A stretch of DNA of 64,000 nt from Clostridium sp. 12(A) (lineage in GTDB: Bacteria; Bacillota; Clostridia; Lachnospirales; Lachnospiraceae). A program made the position numbers and the translations under genes. Under the pieces are notes generated by a model. It saw nothing but the letters and a program-made list of their open reading frames with translations, was not told where the DNA came from and did no database searches. The stretch covers positions 1,860,001-1,924,000 of the forward strand of contig JAGI01000002.1 of the NCBI GenBank assembly GCA_000526575.1, given 5' to 3'. Within the stretch, counting starts at the first letter, position 1; each line of letters opens with the position of its first letter. Below, piece after piece: positions 34,928-43,193 of the stretch.

Positions 34928-34962
34928 CAAAAGGAAGGGCCTATTATCAGCCCTTCTTTGGT
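34928..34962 (-). terminator. Hairpin in the leader of the orphan DUF4280 gene
   Basis: GAAGGGC / GCCCTTC stem, extendable with flanking CCAAA / TTTTGG, just downstream of the predicted -10. It may stop read-through from the flavin reductase gene or stabilise the 5' end of the DUF4280 message. There is only a short T-run. Confidence 0.45.
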
Positions 34963-34964
34963 CC

Positions 34965-35032
34965 TATTACAATATAAACTAAATTTCAAAAAAAGGTGGG
35001 ATCATGTATAAAATAGCACCCTATATGTAAGA
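34965..35032 (-). promoter_or_regulatory. Promoter element shared with the CIS operon
   Basis: Minus strand: CTTACATATAGGG, then TGCTATTTTATACATGA, 25 bases, then TATATTGTAATA (plus 34965-34976). Compared with 29735-29802, the ~30-bp element and the -10 region match and the gap is the same length while the gap sequence differs. This is what a conserved operator plus promoter would look like. Confidence 0.65.
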
Positions 35033-35048
35033 ACAGGCAGAAAAACCC

Positions 35049-35567
35049 TTACAAAGACTTGGAATCATCATCCTTTAAAATCTTTACGATTTCACCAACA
35101 AAGCATTGATGATAATCCTTATCCGGATAGTTCTTTCCATCTAAAGTCTTATCTACAAAACCTTCCGGATCAATGCCCTGCTTAAACAGCTTTTTGCAGA
35201 TGAGCACAAGCTTCGCTTCTTTAAAATAGGGAGCATCTCCGTCGAATAAGGGAGTAAGGCCCGTTTCTTTTTCCTTATCCACATCGCGTCCGGAATGAGA
35301 ACCACAATAACCTAGAGCTTTCCGGTAGGTTTCATCAAAAAAGCTTAAGGTATAATAATCCTCCCTGTCCACAAATTCCAGGGTGTATCTTTGTGGGCGA
35401 AGTACAATGGTTGTTACCGGTTTCCCCCACATGATTCCGATTCCGCCCCAGCTTGCAGTCATCATATTATAACCTTTTTCATTGCCGGCACAAACAAGCA
35501 TCCATTCCTCACCGATCAATGTGAGCGGATCTAATTTACACTGGTTTAGTTCTACTTCTCTTAACAT
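35049..35567 (-). CDS. Flavin reductase / flavoredoxin family protein (172 aa)
   Basis: FMN-binding split barrel of the flavin reductase-like type: MLVCAGNEKGYNMMTASWGG, IVLRPQRYTLEFVDREDYYTL and a SGRDVDKEKETGLTP loop. Likely soluble FMN-dependent oxidoreductase. An extended -10 (TGCTATAAT) lies upstream near 35615. It is monocistronic, with the shared CIS promoter just beyond its end. Confidence 0.8.
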   Translation of the reverse strand: MLREVELNQCKLDPLTLIGEEWMLVCAGNEKGYNMMTASWGGIGIMWGKPVTTIVLRPQRYTLEFVDREDYYTLSFFDETYRKALGYCGSHSGRDVDKEKETGLTPLFDGDAPYFKEAKLVLICKKLFKQGIDPEGFVDKTLDGKNYPDKDYHQCFVGEIVKILKDDDSKSL

Positions 35568-35707
35568 CTGATACCCTCCATTGTGATTGGTCTTTGAACT
35601 GGTTTTATTCTATTATAGCATAGAAAAAGCAACAAAATACCTACTTTTAGGATAATATGTTTATATAAAGAATATGATATTATCAAATGATATACAGGAG
35701 GCTGCCT

Positions 35708-36172
35708 ATGAATGCAAACAAGAGAAAGCTTTTGGCCTTTATCATACTTCCCCTGGCTGTTGGAGCAGTTGCAGGGATACTGACACGAAACAGCATGACT
35801 ACTTACAACTCCTTAAACCAGCCTGCTCTTTCTCCTCCTGGCTGGCTGTTCCCAGTGGTCTGGACCATTTTATACATACTCATGGGAGTCAGCTCCTATT
35901 TAGTTGCCACCTCTCCCTCTCCAAAGAAACGGGAAGCCCTCATGCTTTATGCCCTCCAGCTATTCCTTAATTTCATCTGGAGCCCGATTTTCTTTGGTCT
36001 TGGAAATTACGTTCTGGCATTCCTTGTCTTATTTGTATTATGGTATGTGGTATTTAAGATGATCCGCATCTTTTTCCGGGTGGATCCCACAGCTGCACTT
36101 TTGCAGATTCCCTATCTTTTGTGGCTTACTTTCGCCGCATATTTAAACCTGTCCATTATCTTTTTAAACTAA
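35708..36172 (+). CDS. tspO: TspO/MBR family membrane protein (154 aa)
   Basis: ATG 35708 has AGGAGG six bases upstream. Five hydrophobic helices with the family signatures: NQPALSPPGWLFPVVWTILY, FLNFIWSPIFF and YLLWLTFAAYLN. TspO proteins bind porphyrins and other hydrophobic ligands in the membrane. Transcribed alone, ending at a long hairpin. Confidence 0.9.
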   Translation: MNANKRKLLAFIILPLAVGAVAGILTRNSMTTYNSLNQPALSPPGWLFPVVWTILYILMGVSSYLVATSPSPKKREALMLYALQLFLNFIWSPIFFGLGNYVLAFLVLFVLWYVVFKMIRIFFRVDPTAALLQIPYLLWLTFAAYLNLSIIFLN

Positions 36173-36186
36173 TTGACAAATAAAAA

Positions 36187-36242
36187 GCCGGAGGCAATGC
36201 TACGAAAAAAGCGTAAGTTTTTTCCGTAGTACTGTCTCCGGT
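36187..36242. terminator. Bidirectional terminator between tspO and the purine permease
   Basis: Nested inverted repeat: CCGGAG / CTCCGG outer arms and CTACG-AAAAAA / TTTTTTC-CGTAG inner arms. It lies between two convergent genes and has A/T-rich flanks on both sides, so it can serve both. Confidence 0.75.
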
Positions 36243-36276
36243 TATTATTATCTTAAGACCATTTTCAAATGATCTC

Positions 36277-37671
36277 CTAAATCAATATATACTTTAGAAC
36301 AAACAGAACCGCCAGAATATACATCAGGGTACTGATCTTCTTCTCCTTGCTCTTTCCTGTAACAACATTAATGATGACGTAGGAAATGACTCCCATGGAG
36401 ATACCTTCTGAAATGCTGTACATAAACGGCATGGCAACGATGGTTATATAAGCCGGAATCGCCTCTGTAAAATCATTGAAATCAATCTTTACAATGGAGG
36501 TCAGCATTAAGAATCCTACCACGACCAGAGCCGGTGCCGTCGCAAAGGACGGAATCGCCAGGAAGATGGGAGATAAAAACAGGGATAAACCAAACAAAAT
36601 ACTGGCTACAACTGCAGTAAGTCCTGTTCTTCCGCCTTCTGCCACACCAGCTGCACTTTCAACGAATGCAACCACTGTGGAGGTTCCAAATACAGCACCT
36701 GCTGTTGTTGCAATGGCATCTGATAAAAGAGAGCCTTTGACGTTTGGAAGTCTTCCGTCTTTATCAAGCATGTTCGCTTTTGATGCAACTCCAATGAGGG
36801 TTCCAAGGGTATCAAATAGGTCAACGAAAAGGAATGCAAACATGACTACCAAAAAGTCGAGAGAAAGTACTCTGGAGAAATCCATCTTCATAAAAGTAGG
36901 AGCCATGCTCTTAATTCCAAATCCCGCACTTAAATCCGGGAATACGCTGAACATACCAAGCTCTGGATTTGGCTGGTACAGGCCAGTCGCTTCACAAATC
37001 ATTCCAAGTATCCAGGTAATTAAAATTCCCCATAACATGTTGCCCTTTACATTCTTAATTACAAGGATTGCTGTAATAAGAATACCGATGATTGCAAGTA
37101 AAACAGTAATACCAACGGTATGGAAGGTTCCATCTGTAAAAGAATGTTTAAATGAATAAAAGGAAACAAGAGTGGAGCTGTCTACAACAATTTTAGCATT
37201 CTGCATTCCGATAAATGCAATAAAAAGACCGATTCCTACAGAAACCGCATGCTTTAAATTAATCGGGATCGCATTGAAAATTCCTTCTCTGACACTGGTA
37301 AGAGAAAGAACAATAAAGAGCAGACCTTCAATAAATACGGCTGCCAGGGCCATCTGCCAGGTATATCCCATGTTGAGTACTACGGTGTAAGCAAAAAAAG
37401 CATTCAGTCCCATACCCGGAGCCAGTACAAACGGATAGTTTGCAAGCCAGGCCATCAAAAGTGTTCCCACCAAAGATGCCAGTGCAGTGGCTGTAAATAC
37501 AGCACCGCTGTCCATTCCAGCTGCACTTAAGATGCTGGGGTTCACTGCAAGAATGTAAGCAGTTGTCATAAACGTGGTAATACCAGCCACCACCTCAGTT
37601 TTTACATCCGTGTGGTTTTGTGACAAGTGGAATGTCTTATCCAAAAAACTTCCCCTATCTTTCGTTGCCAT
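36277..37671 (-). CDS. NCS2-family purine permease, AzgA/PbuG type (464 aa)
   Basis: Twelve or more hydrophobic helices with NCS2 / AzgA signatures: TEVVAGITTFMTTAYILAVNP, PFVLAPGMGLNAFFAY and DLFDTLGTLIGVA. This group takes up hypoxanthine and guanine with protons. It lies 30 bases after the guanine deaminase gene, forming a guanine uptake and use operon behind a purine riboswitch. Confidence 0.9.
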   Translation of the reverse strand: MATKDRGSFLDKTFHLSQNHTDVKTEVVAGITTFMTTAYILAVNPSILSAAGMDSGAVFTATALASLVGTLLMAWLANYPFVLAPGMGLNAFFAYTVVLNMGYTWQMALAAVFIEGLLFIVLSLTSVREGIFNAIPINLKHAVSVGIGLFIAFIGMQNAKIVVDSSTLVSFYSFKHSFTDGTFHTVGITVLLAIIGILITAILVIKNVKGNMLWGILITWILGMICEATGLYQPNPELGMFSVFPDLSAGFGIKSMAPTFMKMDFSRVLSLDFLVVMFAFLFVDLFDTLGTLIGVASKANMLDKDGRLPNVKGSLLSDAIATTAGAVFGTSTVVAFVESAAGVAEGGRTGLTAVVASILFGLSLFLSPIFLAIPSFATAPALVVVGFLMLTSIVKIDFNDFTEAIPAYITIVAMPFMYSISEGISMGVISYVIINVVTGKSKEKKISTLMYILAVLFVLKYILI

Positions 37672-37701
37672 GTTCGTACCTCCTGATGCCGGAACCTACC
37701 T

Positions 37702-38982
37702 TTAAAAGATCCGGCTTCCTTCTGTAAATTTTCCTTTAATATGCCTGTCATCAGACAGGTAAATAAAACGTTCCAGCCTTTCTTTTAAGGAAAGGGGCTG
37801 TGGATGAGGCAGACTGCTGTCATCCAGTATCAGAGCATCAAACTCATAGCCTTTTAAAAAGCTTCCAACCTTTCCAAAGAAAGCTCCTCCTCCTAAGGTA
37901 CCCATGTAAAATGCCTCCTCCATGGTTACCGGCCTTAAGCTTTCATCAAGAAGGCGCCACCTTAATTTAGAAACGGAAACAGCATCTACCATGGCACGGA
38001 ATATGGATTCCCCACTGCCTCCTGCCACATCAGTTCCAAGACCAATGTTCATCTTTCGCTCCAGATAAGTTCTCACTGGCGCAATTCCAGAAGACAAATT
38101 GGTATTGGACTGAGGACAATGGGCAATAAAGACTCCCTGTTCCTCCATTAGGTCTATCTCCTCATGGGTAGAATAAACGCAATGTGCCATAACGGTCTTA
38201 GCAGGCTTGCCAAACAGACCAAACTGGTCGTAGGCATCTCCGTAAAACCTTGAGGTCGGACAAAGCTCCTTCACCCAATGAATCTCACTTTTATTTTCCG
38301 ACAGATGTGACTGAACCGGTATCCTGTACTTCTTCTGTATCCTTGACAGGCGTTCCATCAACTCATCCGTACAGCATGGAATAAACCTGGGAGTAAGTAT
38401 GGGGGTGACATTGTCGTATTTCGACATAACAGACTCCAGCCACTCTATGGTATCCCGTTCCGACTCTTTGGGGCTTTTTTCGCAATAATAATCAGGAGAA
38501 TTCCTGTCCATATTCACCTTTCCCACCATCGTCTTTAACCCGGTCTCTTCCATAAGATCCATTAAAAGCTCCGTGGCCGGACGGTGTATGGTGGCAAAAA
38601 TGCAGGCTCTTGTCGTTGCACTTTTCTTCATTGTATCGGCAAAAATCTGATAGGCCTTTTTTGCATAATCCAGATCCTTGTACTTGGCTTCTTCCGGAAA
38701 CGTGTTGGTATTGAGCCAGTCCAAAAGCTCCAGATCCATATTTAGCCCGCGGAATGAAAACTGGGGGGCATGAATGTGAAGGTCCACAAGACCAGGAATG
38801 ATAAGCATATCTCCCCAGTCCGTAAGGGGAAGGGCTTTAAACTGCTCTGGCAGCTCTTTATAAACACCTTCTGTTTTTCCCTCCAAACATACCAAATACC
38901 CTTGTTCCACTGTCCGTAACAGATGAATATCCTCACTGTAGCATATGTTTCCTTTTAAGACAAAATTTTTTCGTTCAGCCAT
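37702..38982 (-). CDS. guaD: Guanine deaminase (426 aa)
   Basis: ATG 38982 has AGGAGG upstream; the longer frame (GTG 39066) runs into the leader. Amidohydrolase fold with the metal motif VDLHIHAPQF, PVQSHLSENKSEI, MAHCVYSTHEEIDLM and GLGTDVAGG. Converts guanine to xanthine and ammonia. Guanine-type riboswitch control and the co-transcribed permease match this function. Confidence 0.9.
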   Translation of the reverse strand: MAERKNFVLKGNICYSEDIHLLRTVEQGYLVCLEGKTEGVYKELPEQFKALPLTDWGDMLIIPGLVDLHIHAPQFSFRGLNMDLELLDWLNTNTFPEEAKYKDLDYAKKAYQIFADTMKKSATTRACIFATIHRPATELLMDLMEETGLKTMVGKVNMDRNSPDYYCEKSPKESERDTIEWLESVMSKYDNVTPILTPRFIPCCTDELMERLSRIQKKYRIPVQSHLSENKSEIHWVKELCPTSRFYGDAYDQFGLFGKPAKTVMAHCVYSTHEEIDLMEEQGVFIAHCPQSNTNLSSGIAPVRTYLERKMNIGLGTDVAGGSGESIFRAMVDAVSVSKLRWRLLDESLRPVTMEEAFYMGTLGGGAFFGKVGSFLKGYEFDALILDDSSLPHPQPLSLKERLERFIYLSDDRHIKGKFTEGSRIF

Positions 38983-39140
38983 AAAACCTCCTGCTCTGCT
39001 ATCCATAAAATACAATACGGCAGTTTCCATTGCAGCGTGTTTGTTCCATGCGCAATAAAAAACCACCGTTTTTCTCTATCCTCCTGCTCACGCACCACAA
39101 ATCACAGCCAACAAGGGCTGCGCCGTAATCCATGCGAAAA

Positions 39141-39201
39141 CTTATAGACAACTATTCCGGTAGCTGGTAGAAACACTCAACCAATTATGAGCATATATAA
39201 G
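39141..39201 (-). ncRNA. Purine riboswitch aptamer (guanine-type)
   Basis: On the minus strand: P1 CTTATA / TATAAG, P2 CTCA / TGAG around a GG-ending loop, the conserved TGTTTCTACC core, P3 AGCTA / TAGTT with loop CCGGAA, and a final GTCTAT with C at the ligand-pairing position. It lies about 50 bases below a TTGACA promoter and 160 bases above guaD. Some loop bases differ from consensus (CCGGAA for CCGTAA). The expression platform is not clear. Confidence 0.8.
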
Positions 39202-39249
39202 CTTCATTGATACTGTAACAATTTAAATTTTGTGATCTCTGACAGGTCG

Positions 39250-39279
39250 ACTATAACATATTGTAAAACTATTTGTCAA
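39250..39279 (-). promoter_or_regulatory. Promoter of the guaD-permease operon
   Basis: TTGACA (plus 39274-39279), 18 bases, TATAGT (39250-39255) on the minus strand, just upstream of the riboswitch. A consensus -35 and near-consensus -10. Confidence 0.75.
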
Positions 39280-39391
39280 CGCTATTTTTATTCTTGTGCA
39301 CTTCCAATATTATTGCTGATTTTTAATCCATTATCTGTAATTATCAGTTAATTTTTCTCCAGAAATTGCGTTTCATAATAATACTTCTATC

Positions 39392-39494
39392 AAGGATTCT
39401 CTGCCAGATTTTATACCCGCTTAAGTTATGCCGGATTGCTGTTTCTTATTATACTGCTTTGCCGGGTTTTTATGCTTACCGGCAGAGAATCCTT
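39392..39494. repeat. Inverted repeat after addA
   Basis: Perfect 14-bp arms (AAGGATTCTCTGCC / GGCAGAGAATCCTT) about 75 bases apart, with nested TAAG/CTTA and CCGG blocks between. It starts three bases past the addA stop and has no T-run. It may be a long terminator-like hairpin or a small inverted-repeat element. Confidence 0.6.
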
Positions 39495-39497
39495 CTT

Positions 39498-42400
39498 TTA
39501 TGAACTGCTTACTATCACTTCTTTTTGAAGGGACAAGGAATAAATGACTGCTTCTTTTACCTTTTTTCCAGTCATCTGCTCCAGAGCCCGGGTATAGTAA
39601 TTAATCTGCACCTGATACCTGTTTTTTAAGATCTCTTCTTCCCCTTCTCTGATGCGGTCCGTTTTATAATCCACTAAAACCAGCCCGTCCTCTTCTTCCA
39701 TATAAGCGTCAATAATACCCTGGACTAAAATAAGCTCATCCGAATCTCCAAGGTCCATTTCTCTTGCAGGAATCCCAATAACGAACTGTTGTTCTTTCTT
39801 TAATCTTCCTTCCCTTTGTGCCAGGGACAGCCGTTTTCCAAGAGGAGACATTAAAAAGTTAAAAAGTATGGTTTCTGACAGGAGGGAAATGCTTTCCTCA
39901 TCCATACGCTTTTCTCTTCGAAAACCATCGATGGCTTCTAAAATCTCTCCCTTTGTGTGTACCTCTCCAAAGTTAAGCAGCTCCAGCACGCGGTGATAGG
40001 CGGTTCCACGGTAAGCACCTTTAACGGAATCCCCCTCCCCTTCTTCTTTTAGGAACATGGGAATGGTAGGCAGAAACTCGCTTTCCTCCTCATCGAGAAA
40101 CTGTCCCTGTTTCTTTAGCTCTGAAACTGACAGCTTGGTGTGAAGTCCTATTTCAGCTGCATGAGGATATTGGTAGTGAAACGCTGCATGTAACTCCTTT
40201 TGAAGCTCCTCATCATAGATTTCTTCTGTATTAAGGGAGAGCAGCCGCTCCTTGGTCAGTTTCTTTCCTGCCTGGCGCTCAACCTCCCTACCTACCAGAT
40301 GGGTCACAGGCAATTCCTTTACAATCAGGCTGCCCGTATCCTGACCTTCCTCCAAAAGAATGGCTGTATCCGAATATTTCCCCGAAAGACTCATGAGCAT
40401 CCAGTCTAAATAAGAATCTGCAGTAGAGAGAATGGTAAACGGAATGGCTCCGTCTACCCGAAAGACCTCCTGATACCGCTCCATCTTCTTTTCCAGATAA
40501 CGGTCCAGTCCAGTCATGACCAGCTTTTCCTTTGCTCTGGTCATGGCAACATAGAGAACCCTAAGCTCTTCTCCCATAGCCCCAAGCTCTGTTTTTCGGC
40601 GTAAGACATGCTTTTTTAGGGTGGGGGCTTTGATACGCCGCTCCAGATCCAGATAATCGGTTCCAATCCCAAGGTCCGGATCAATGAGCACTTTTCCATA
40701 TGCGTCCTGTTTATTAAACTTTTTCCCCATACCCGCTAAGAATACAACGGGAAATTCCAGTCCCTTACTCTTATGGATACTCATGACACGAACGGTATTA
40801 TCCTCCCCGGACAGGGAAGCCTCTCCAAAATCCGTATCGTATTTTTTAAGATTTTCAATGTAACGGATGAAATGAAACAGCCCGGTGTAGCTGGTTTTTT
40901 CATAAGCAGATGCTTTTTCCACCAGCATGGCTAAATTGGCCCTTCTTACTTCTCCGGCTGGCATGGCTGAAACGTAATCATAGTACCCGGTTCCTTCGTA
41001 TATATCATAAAGCAGTTCATGGATGGATAAATAAGCTGCCTTTGCCCGGTAGGTCATCAGCATGTGAGATAATCGCTCCAGTTTCCTATATAAATAAGGA
41101 TAAGCCATATCCTCTGCTTCTTCATATTCCAAAAGGTACTGCTGCCAGGCTCCATAGATTCCCCGGTCCTGTCCCTTCTTTGCCTTCTTTCTAAAGAGAG
41201 CGGTCATGTGGGCCATCTCTTCGTCTGTTACCTCACAGACAGGGGATTTTAACACGGCTGCCAGAGGGATATCCTGCATGGGGTTATCTATGATGTTAAG
41301 AAGGGAAAGTATTACCTCTACCTCAATGGCAGTAAAATAACCGGTTTTTCTTTCCGCATAAGCCGGAATTCCTTCGTTCATCAATACGTTTACAAAATCC
41401 TCTGCCCAGCCGCTTAAGCTTCTTAGCAAAATAACCATATCTCCATACTGTGCCGTCCGATAACCACCCCCGCCGCCTAAATTCTTATCAAAGACCATAA
41501 GTCCTGTTTCCGGATGAACGAATTCACGAATCCTGGCAGCAATCGCCTTTGCCTCCAATTCACGGCTGGTAAACTCTCCCCCATCCTCATCAAGCTGCTT
41601 TAAGAGATCGCCTTCTGCATGAATCATCATAAGCTCCGGCTTTTCTCCTATCCTGCCTTCCCCTTCCGGGTAAAAGGCTCCGGGGTGAAGAGCGGTATCT
41701 CTGGTATAACGAATATTTCCCAGATTCTTTGTCATAATCTGATAAAACACTTCATTGATTCCGGTAAGAACCTCATTTCTGCTTCGGAAATTCTGATGTA
41801 GCTCTATTTTCTGGTATAATCCCTCTTCCTTTTGGTAGGTCTCGTATTTATCCAAAAAAAGCTGAGGTCTGGCCAGACGGAACTGATAAATACTCTGCTT
41901 CACATCTCCTACCATAAAAACATTGGGTGTACCGAACCGCTCCCTTGATATACTGGTGATTAAAGCCTCCTGAACATCATTGCTGTCCTGATACTCATCC
42001 ACCAAAATCTCAACGAACTGCTTGCTTAACTCATCGGCTGCATCGGATGGAATTCGTTCATCCCCCTTCTGCTTTAACAGGATTTCAAGGGCATAATGCT
42101 CTAAGTCATTAAAATCCACCAGATTCTTTTCCCGCTTTTTCTCCTGATACCTTCTGGCATATTCCAAAGCAAGATCAAGGAGCATGGATACGGCTTCCCT
42201 GGTTCCCTGTATGTCTGAGAGAACTTCATCCGGGGACTCAAAGCAGTAAAGATCAGAAAGCTTTGAAACTGCCTTTTTCACACGGTCCCTGATTCCTGTT
42301 ACATAAGCCTTTTTCTCCGCATCAATGTCTTTTTTCCGAATGGAGGCCAGACGGTCAAAGGAAACCTCCTTTAACTCTCTGTTAAAAGCCTCATAATTTT

Positions 42401-43193
42401 CTGCGTCTAAAAGCCGCTTTAACAGGCGCTGATCACTGATCATCATGGGCAGATATGCCTCTGGCCCATTTTCTTCCTCGCACACCTCTGCGGCTCGCTC
42501 TATCTGGCTTATTAACTCAGAAATCTGAAGCTTCCCATCATGCATGAGAAATTTCATCCATTCCGTTTCCATCATTCCTTCCATGTCATCAGCCAAAAGC
42601 TCTGCCCGACAGCGGTCAATCCATTCCCCCGGCCACGGATTGCTTTGGGAAAAGGTATAAACCTGCATGATATAATCTTCAATGCCATAATCCGTTTTAC
42701 CGGTGGCATAGGTCTCCACAAACTTCTCAAACTGAGGGTCTGCTGCCTCATAAAAATCTTCCAGCATCTCCTTCATCACATCTGCCCGAAGGAGAATAAG
42801 CTCCCCTTCGTCTCCCACCCGGAAAGCGGGATCAATGTCCAGCTTGTTGTAATGCTCTCTTATGAGTCCAAGACAAAAACTGTCGATGGTCGTGATCTGG
42901 GCATAAGGAATCATAGCAGCCTGTATCTGCAGATGAGTATTGTCCGGTTGTTCCATAAGCTTTTCATCTACCGCCTTTAAGACACGTTCCCGCATCTCAT
43001 CTGCCGCTGCCTTTGTAAAGGTCATAACTAAAAGCTGATCGATCTTTAAAGGCTCTTCCCCCTCTGTGATCATACGGATAATTCGTTCCACCAAAACGGC
43101 TGTCTTTCCGCTTCCTGCTGCCGCTGAGACAAGAAGATTCCTGTTTCTGCTTTCAATGACCGCTTTTTGCTCATCCGTCCAGCTGATCGCCAT
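39498..43193 (-). CDS. addA: AddA helicase-nuclease subunit (1231 aa)
   Basis: ATG 43193 has AAGGAGG nine bases upstream and overlaps the addB end. UvrD-type helicase: Walker A SAAAGSGKTAVLVERI, DEYQDSN motif II, LHQNFRSR motif IV and VMSIHKSKGLEFPVVFL. The C-terminal RecB-like nuclease has LVLVDYKTDRI. With AddB it resects double-strand breaks for recombination. Full length. Confidence 0.95.
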   Translation of the reverse strand: MAISWTDEQKAVIESRNRNLLVSAAAGSGKTAVLVERIIRMITEGEEPLKIDQLLVMTFTKAAADEMRERVLKAVDEKLMEQPDNTHLQIQAAMIPYAQITTIDSFCLGLIREHYNKLDIDPAFRVGDEGELILLRADVMKEMLEDFYEAADPQFEKFVETYATGKTDYGIEDYIMQVYTFSQSNPWPGEWIDRCRAELLADDMEGMMETEWMKFLMHDGKLQISELISQIERAAEVCEEENGPEAYLPMMISDQRLLKRLLDAENYEAFNRELKEVSFDRLASIRKKDIDAEKKAYVTGIRDRVKKAVSKLSDLYCFESPDEVLSDIQGTREAVSMLLDLALEYARRYQEKKREKNLVDFNDLEHYALEILLKQKGDERIPSDAADELSKQFVEILVDEYQDSNDVQEALITSISRERFGTPNVFMVGDVKQSIYQFRLARPQLFLDKYETYQKEEGLYQKIELHQNFRSRNEVLTGINEVFYQIMTKNLGNIRYTRDTALHPGAFYPEGEGRIGEKPELMMIHAEGDLLKQLDEDGGEFTSRELEAKAIAARIREFVHPETGLMVFDKNLGGGGGYRTAQYGDMVILLRSLSGWAEDFVNVLMNEGIPAYAERKTGYFTAIEVEVILSLLNIIDNPMQDIPLAAVLKSPVCEVTDEEMAHMTALFRKKAKKGQDRGIYGAWQQYLLEYEEAEDMAYPYLYRKLERLSHMLMTYRAKAAYLSIHELLYDIYEGTGYYDYVSAMPAGEVRRANLAMLVEKASAYEKTSYTGLFHFIRYIENLKKYDTDFGEASLSGEDNTVRVMSIHKSKGLEFPVVFLAGMGKKFNKQDAYGKVLIDPDLGIGTDYLDLERRIKAPTLKKHVLRRKTELGAMGEELRVLYVAMTRAKEKLVMTGLDRYLEKKMERYQEVFRVDGAIPFTILSTADSYLDWMLMSLSGKYSDTAILLEEGQDTGSLIVKELPVTHLVGREVERQAGKKLTKERLLSLNTEEIYDEELQKELHAAFHYQYPHAAEIGLHTKLSVSELKKQGQFLDEEESEFLPTIPMFLKEEGEGDSVKGAYRGTAYHRVLELLNFGEVHTKGEILEAIDGFRREKRMDEESISLLSETILFNFLMSPLGKRLSLAQREGRLKKEQQFVIGIPAREMDLGDSDELILVQGIIDAYMEEEDGLVLVDYKTDRIREGEEEILKNRYQVQINYYTRALEQMTGKKVKEAVIYSLSLQKEVIVSSS

